A stretch of DNA of 9,181 nucleotides. It comes from Ruminococcaceae bacterium UBA5450 (GTDB taxonomy: Bacteria; Bacillota; Clostridia; Oscillospirales; Acutalibacteraceae). The translations under genes and the position numbers were made by a program. The stretch lies in assembly GCA_002424295.1 (NCBI GenBank), contig DIQY01000002.1, positions 7,065-16,245 of the forward strand. Reading direction: 5' to 3'. The number at the start of each line of letters is the position of its first letter. Position 1 is the first letter of the stretch. The notes under the pieces were generated by a model. That model was not told the origin of the DNA, searched no databases, and saw only the letters and a program-made list of their open reading frames with translations. Below are positions 6,311-9,181 of this stretch, one piece after another.

Positions 6311-7432
6311 ATGAAAATCGAAAAAATTGAGTACATACCGATTCGTATTCCAAAGCGCGGTGCTAAAGGCGGAAAAGTCTGGAAGACAGCACTTGGAAAT
6401 AATCCATTTGGAGATGCAGTCATTGTTTTATTGCATACGGATAATGGAATTTGTGGCCTTGGTGAAGTTTCTTCAATTTGGGATACCTATGGAAGCGGCC
6501 TTTTGCGGGATATGGGTCAGAAGCTCTCTGATTCTGTGATAGGACTTGATGTTTTTAGTATCACCGAAGCGATCACAAAAATGGATAAAGCAATCGCTTG
6601 GAGCAAAAATGCACTTTGCTTTAAAGCCGGTATCGAAATGGCCATGTATGATGCGATCGGAAAATCAACCGGACTACCGGTTTATCAGTTGCTTGGCGGC
6701 AAACGAAGAGAGCGGATTCCTCTTTCTCATTCAGTTGCGATGGGTACGGTCGAAGAGCGCGTCGCTCAAGTGGAACAACATGTAAAAGCTGGTTTTCATA
6801 CGGTAAAGGTAAAAGTCGGAATTGATTTTGAAGGCGATGTAGAAGCGGTTCGCGCAATCCGCGAAAAGTTCGGGCCAAAGCTTGGAATTCGTGTGGACGC
6901 CAATATGGGCTGGCGCGATGAAAAGACGCTGATTAAAGTTGCTCATCAGTTGGCTGATTTGGGAGTCCTCTCAATTGAGCAGCCTTTTGCACCGAGAGAA
7001 CTTTTAAAGCTTTCCAGAATCCGGGAAAAGTTCCCGATTCCGCTGATGTTAGATGAAAGTATCTGGGAGCCGGCAGATGCACTCGATGCAGTGCGGGCAA
7101 ATGCAGGCGATATTTTTAATGTATATGTCAGCGAATCCGGCGGACTTTATCGTTCCATGCAGATTGCAAATCTTTGCGATATTGCCGGAGTTGGGTTCTG
7201 CATTGGCAGTATGCCGGAATTTGGAATCGGGACTGCTGCCGAGCTGCAGCTTGCTCTTGCTGCTCCAAGAATTGATCATCCCAGTGACGTGATCGGCAAT
7301 CTCTATTTTGAAGATGATGTGATCAAAGAAACTTTGCCGGTAGAGGATGGCTATGCTCTGGCAGTAGACCGTCCGGGGTTGGGGGTCAGCCTCGACTGGG
7401 ATAAGGTGAAAAAATACAGAACTGACTTCTAA
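6311..7432 (+). CDS. Enolase-superfamily enzyme, mandelate racemase / muconate lactonizing enzyme type
   Basis: A 373-residue protein with an N-terminal capping domain (about 1-125) and a TIM-barrel domain. Active-site features: TVKVKVG (164-170) with the KxK pair K166/K168; metal ligands D196 (VDANMGW), E223 (SIEQP) and D248 (LMLDES); and GSMPEFGIGTAAELQLA (299-315), the MLE-type strand-eight region. All three metal ligands are present, so Mg2+-assisted proton abstraction next to a carboxylate is expected. At strand six the protein reads NVYVSESGGL (270-279), with E275 where the MLE subgroup normally has a catalytic Lys (SKSGG), and I see no MR-type His/Asp dyad. The reaction could therefore be dehydration, cycloisomerisation or one-base chemistry; this cannot be decided here. 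It starts 44 bases after the transporter with an AAAGGA site. Annotation as racemase or cycloisomerase would be over-specific. Confidence 0.9.
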   Translation: MKIEKIEYIPIRIPKRGAKGGKVWKTALGNNPFGDAVIVLLHTDNGICGLGEVSSIWDTYGSGLLRDMGQKLSDSVIGLDVFSITEAITKMDKAIAWSKNALCFKAGIEMAMYDAIGKSTGLPVYQLLGGKRRERIPLSHSVAMGTVEERVAQVEQHVKAGFHTVKVKVGIDFEGDVEAVRAIREKFGPKLGIRVDANMGWRDEKTLIKVAHQLADLGVLSIEQPFAPRELLKLSRIREKFPIPLMLDESIWEPADALDAVRANAGDIFNVYVSESGGLYRSMQIANLCDIAGVGFCIGSMPEFGIGTAAELQLALAAPRIDHPSDVIGNLYFEDDVIKETLPVEDGYALAVDRPGLGVSLDWDKVKKYRTDF

Positions 7433-7488
7433 AAAATAAATTGGTTGCATGAAATGCTTTTTATATTATTAGAAAGAGGGCAACAGAA

Positions 7489-8319
7489 ATGGTAGAACAA
7501 AATTTTACCGAAAAAATTTCTGCACTTGAATTTCTTGATTTCGCAGTTAGCTTTGGGCGGCCGCCGGTTCCGTTTACCGGGGTCTGGATGGATAAAGAAC
7601 GGCTTTTAAAGGAGCTGCGCCGCAATCATATTGCACAGTCGGCGCCGTATCATGTGCTTGCGAAAGCATATGAGGCGAATTATGGCAACAATCTTTTAAT
7701 GGAAGAAATCGGCAACGATCGCCCGGAAATGATTCCGACGTGGGTTGTTGTTCCCAGTGAGGAAGCAATGGGCTGTTCTCCGAAAGCCTATGTAGATCAG
7801 ATGGAAAAAGAAGGCGTAAAAGCAGTTCGCTTATTCCCGTCTTCTACGGGGAATCCAGCGAAAGCAACGCGCTATGCATTTACAAAGTGGTTCTATGGGG
7901 ATTATTTTGAGGAATTTCAGCGTCGGCACATTCCGATTACCGTTGAATTTTCTCCAAATCGCCGTGATGAACCGGATTGGCCAAAACTTTATGAAGTCGC
8001 AAAGGACTTTCCCAAATTGGATATTGTTTTGGCAGATGGGTTTCAGCGTACAGCATGGACTTTAATCAAGCTTTTGCGGGAATGCCAGAATCTGTATGTA
8101 CAAACTTCTGGGCTGGATGTTCACAGAGAGCTTGAGTATATGGTTAATCAGGTTGGAGCACAGCGTTTTATTGCTGGCTCTAAATTCCCGGTTTCCACAA
8201 TTGGAACAATGGTTGGTCAAGTGACATTTGCCAATTTGTCATTTGAAGAGAAAAAATTGATTGCAGGAGATAATGCTCGCAGAATCATGGGATTGCCTGT
8301 TAAAGGAGGGGATTTATGA
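7489..8319 (+). CDS. Amidohydrolase-2-like protein lacking the metal ligands (probable pseudoenzyme)
   Basis: A 276-residue protein with the overall pattern of amidohydrolase-2 (PF04909-like) TIM barrels, but the active site is replaced throughout. The N-terminal HxH position reads FLDFAVSFG (15-23; A19 and S21). The strand-five His position reads PITVEFS (149-155; E153). The next His reads IVLADGF (179-185; D183). The strand-eight Asp reads IAGSKFP (228-234; K232, normally GSDxP). The remaining framework (VKAVRLFPSS, NLYVQTSGLD, GDNARRIMGL) is well kept, and the frame is intact, so it is a maintained protein rather than a decaying gene. It overlaps the downstream, catalytically intact paralogue by four bases (ATGA), suggesting a heteromeric partner or a structural or regulatory subunit (inference). 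A metal-independent activity with new residues is the alternative. The ATG at 7489 has an AGAGGG site 8 bases upstream. Confidence 0.82.
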   Translation: MVEQNFTEKISALEFLDFAVSFGRPPVPFTGVWMDKERLLKELRRNHIAQSAPYHVLAKAYEANYGNNLLMEEIGNDRPEMIPTWVVVPSEEAMGCSPKAYVDQMEKEGVKAVRLFPSSTGNPAKATRYAFTKWFYGDYFEEFQRRHIPITVEFSPNRRDEPDWPKLYEVAKDFPKLDIVLADGFQRTAWTLIKLLRECQNLYVQTSGLDVHRELEYMVNQVGAQRFIAGSKFPVSTIGTMVGQVTFANLSFEEKKLIAGDNARRIMGLPVKGGDL

Positions 8320-9104
8320 TGGAAGCAAGCAAAAAATATCGCGTAATTGATTCTCATGCGCATATGGGACCAATCTGGAATTTTTACCTTCCTTATAATA
8401 ATGAGTATCAGATGCTCGATAATATGAATCGTTTGGGCGTGGATACGGTCGTCTTTTCTTCTAATATGGCAATTTCAGGGGATCCGGTTAGAGGAAATCA
8501 GTATACACTGGACGTTTGCCGCAGACATCCCGGTCGCTTTTTGGGACAGTATATGGTAAATCCGAATTATCCGGAGTTGTTTGATGAAGAAGTGCCAAAG
8601 TATTTTTCTCATAAAGAAATTGTTGGATTTAAAGTTCACCCGGAACTTTCCGGAGATTATCCGCTTGATGGAAAAAATTATGAGAAGATGTTCCGATATG
8701 CGAGCGAACATCACATCCCGATTTTAAGCCATACATATTTTGGCGGTGATCGGCTAAGTGTCTTTGAGAAACTTGCGAAAGAATATCCGGAAGCACCGCT
8801 GATTATCGGTCACGGCGCAATGGATCTTGGAACCGGAAAATGTATTGAGCTTTGTAATCGTTATCCGAATCTGTATTATGATCTTTGCAGCCCGGTCAAT
8901 AAGCGTTATGGTGCATTGACCATGGTAGATCAGGAATTAAATCCCGATAAGGCCCTTTATGGAACAGACGGACCGTGGAATGATCCGGCGGTCAGTTTGG
9001 GCTCGGTTCTTCTCAGCGGAATTGATCCTCAAAAACTTGAAAAATGGTTTAGCGGAAATTTCTTGCGGCTTTATACTCGTGCAGCTGCAGCCTTTGCCGA
9101 CTGA
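8316..9104 (+). CDS. Amidohydrolase-2 family metal-dependent hydrolase
   Basis: A 262-residue cytoplasmic TIM-barrel hydrolase with a complete active site: IDSHAHMG (11-18; H14 and H16), VGFKVHPE (103-110; K106, H108), PILSHTYFGG (135-144; H139), IIGHGAMD (163-170; H166) and YGTDGPWNDP (215-224; D218). Members hydrolyse amides or lactones or decarboxylate aromatic acids through a bound divalent metal. Beside an enolase-superfamily enzyme, lactone hydrolysis after cycloisomerisation is one sensible option; beside an AbgT transporter and a RidA-like gene, amide cleavage is another. Two adjacent ATGs compete as start: 8316 overlaps the previous stop as ATGA, while 8319 has the more usual 9-base spacing from GGAGG (8305-8309). 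The protein differs by only one Met. It is shorter than many PF04909 members but appears complete. Confidence 0.9.
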   Translation: MMEASKKYRVIDSHAHMGPIWNFYLPYNNEYQMLDNMNRLGVDTVVFSSNMAISGDPVRGNQYTLDVCRRHPGRFLGQYMVNPNYPELFDEEVPKYFSHKEIVGFKVHPELSGDYPLDGKNYEKMFRYASEHHIPILSHTYFGGDRLSVFEKLAKEYPEAPLIIGHGAMDLGTGKCIELCNRYPNLYYDLCSPVNKRYGALTMVDQELNPDKALYGTDGPWNDPAVSLGSVLLSGIDPQKLEKWFSGNFLRLYTRAAAAFAD

Positions 9105-9128
9105 GCCGCTTGAAAAGGGGCCATTACA

Positions 9129-9181
9129 TTGAGTAATATTTATAAAAAAATAGAGGAACTTTCTTTGGAAATTCCAAAACA
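9129..9181 (+). CDS. N-terminus of a probable RidA/YjgF family protein (cut by the window edge)
   Basis: Only 17 codons are visible, starting with TTG at 9129: MSNIYKKIEELSLEIPK. The frame is open to the window end. AAAAGGGG (9113-9120) stands 8 bases upstream, and the gene follows the amidohydrolase stop by 24 bases, so it belongs to the same operon. The K-x-x-x-x-L-x-(I/L)-x-(I/L)-P start resembles a common subgroup of RidA-like proteins (for example MSxxxxRLxELGIxLPxPP), which hydrolyse reactive imine/enamine intermediates to ketoacids and ammonia. With so few residues this is a pattern match, not a firm identification. Confidence 0.5.
   Translation, partial: MSNIYKKIEELSLEIPK

Noticed and set aside
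7049..7450. Open frame of 133 residues on the minus strand
   Set aside because: It lies opposite the end of the enolase-superfamily gene and shows no family features.
7441..7469. Possible internal promoter (TTGGTT-N17-TATTAT) or small hairpin GCAT-GAA-ATGC followed by T residues between the enolase-superfamily and amidohydrolase genes
   Set aside because: The -35 matches only 3 of 6 bases, and the hairpin has a 4-bp stem; neither is strong enough to call.
7489..8319. Calling the first amidohydrolase a pseudogene
   Set aside because: The frame is intact, has a good ribosome binding site, overlaps the next gene as ATGA and keeps the fold framework; only the catalytic residues differ, pointing to a functional non-canonical protein.

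Overview
The window looks like part of an anaerobic, fermentative Firmicute chromosome, probably Clostridia and possibly near the Oscillospiraceae/Ruminococcaceae. This rests on strong AGGAGG-type ribosome binding sites, sigma-A-like promoters, very AT-rich intergenic DNA beside moderate-GC genes, and ferredoxin-dependent 2-oxoacid oxidation. Species cannot be read from the sequence. I see no RNA genes, insertion sequences or CRISPR array.

Layout. Positions 1-3264 (minus strand) hold a tightly packed operon, read from right to left: glutaconate-type CoA-transferase subunits A and B, a 65-residue 2x[4Fe-4S] ferredoxin subunit, and the alpha and beta (beta cut by the window edge) subunits of a 2-oxoacid:ferredoxin oxidoreductase. 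Positions 3265-3577 are a divergent promoter region with one good promoter on each strand. Positions 3578-4264 (plus) encode a YheO/DauR-type regulator (PAS_6-like sensor plus C-terminal HTH), closed by a strong intrinsic terminator at 4287-4342. Positions 4343-4706 carry a second promoter and a leader of about 160 nt. From 4707 to the right edge runs a second plus-strand operon: an AbgT-family carboxylate transporter, an enolase-superfamily enzyme, two tandem amidohydrolase-2-type proteins, and the first codons of what looks like a RidA/YjgF protein.

How the genes may work together (inference). The regulator probably senses a small molecule and controls both flanking operons. The transporter would import an organic acid or amido acid. 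The enolase-superfamily enzyme (proton abstraction alpha to a carboxylate) and the amidohydrolase (C-N or lactone hydrolysis) would convert it, with RidA clearing imine/enamine intermediates. A resulting 2-oxoacid would be oxidised to an acyl-CoA with reduction of ferredoxin, and the CoA-transferase would exchange the CoA. The substrate is unknown, and I do not recognise this combination as a described pathway.

The main oddities are: the first amidohydrolase has lost every recognisable metal ligand while its overlapping neighbour keeps them all; the enolase-superfamily protein has Glu where the muconate-lactonizing-enzyme subgroup usually has its second catalytic Lys; a TTGYTGACWTTT-like motif recurs at both operon promoters, including a perfect 13-bp inverted repeat; and the transporter leader has a near-perfect ribosome binding site with no canonical start codon behind it.
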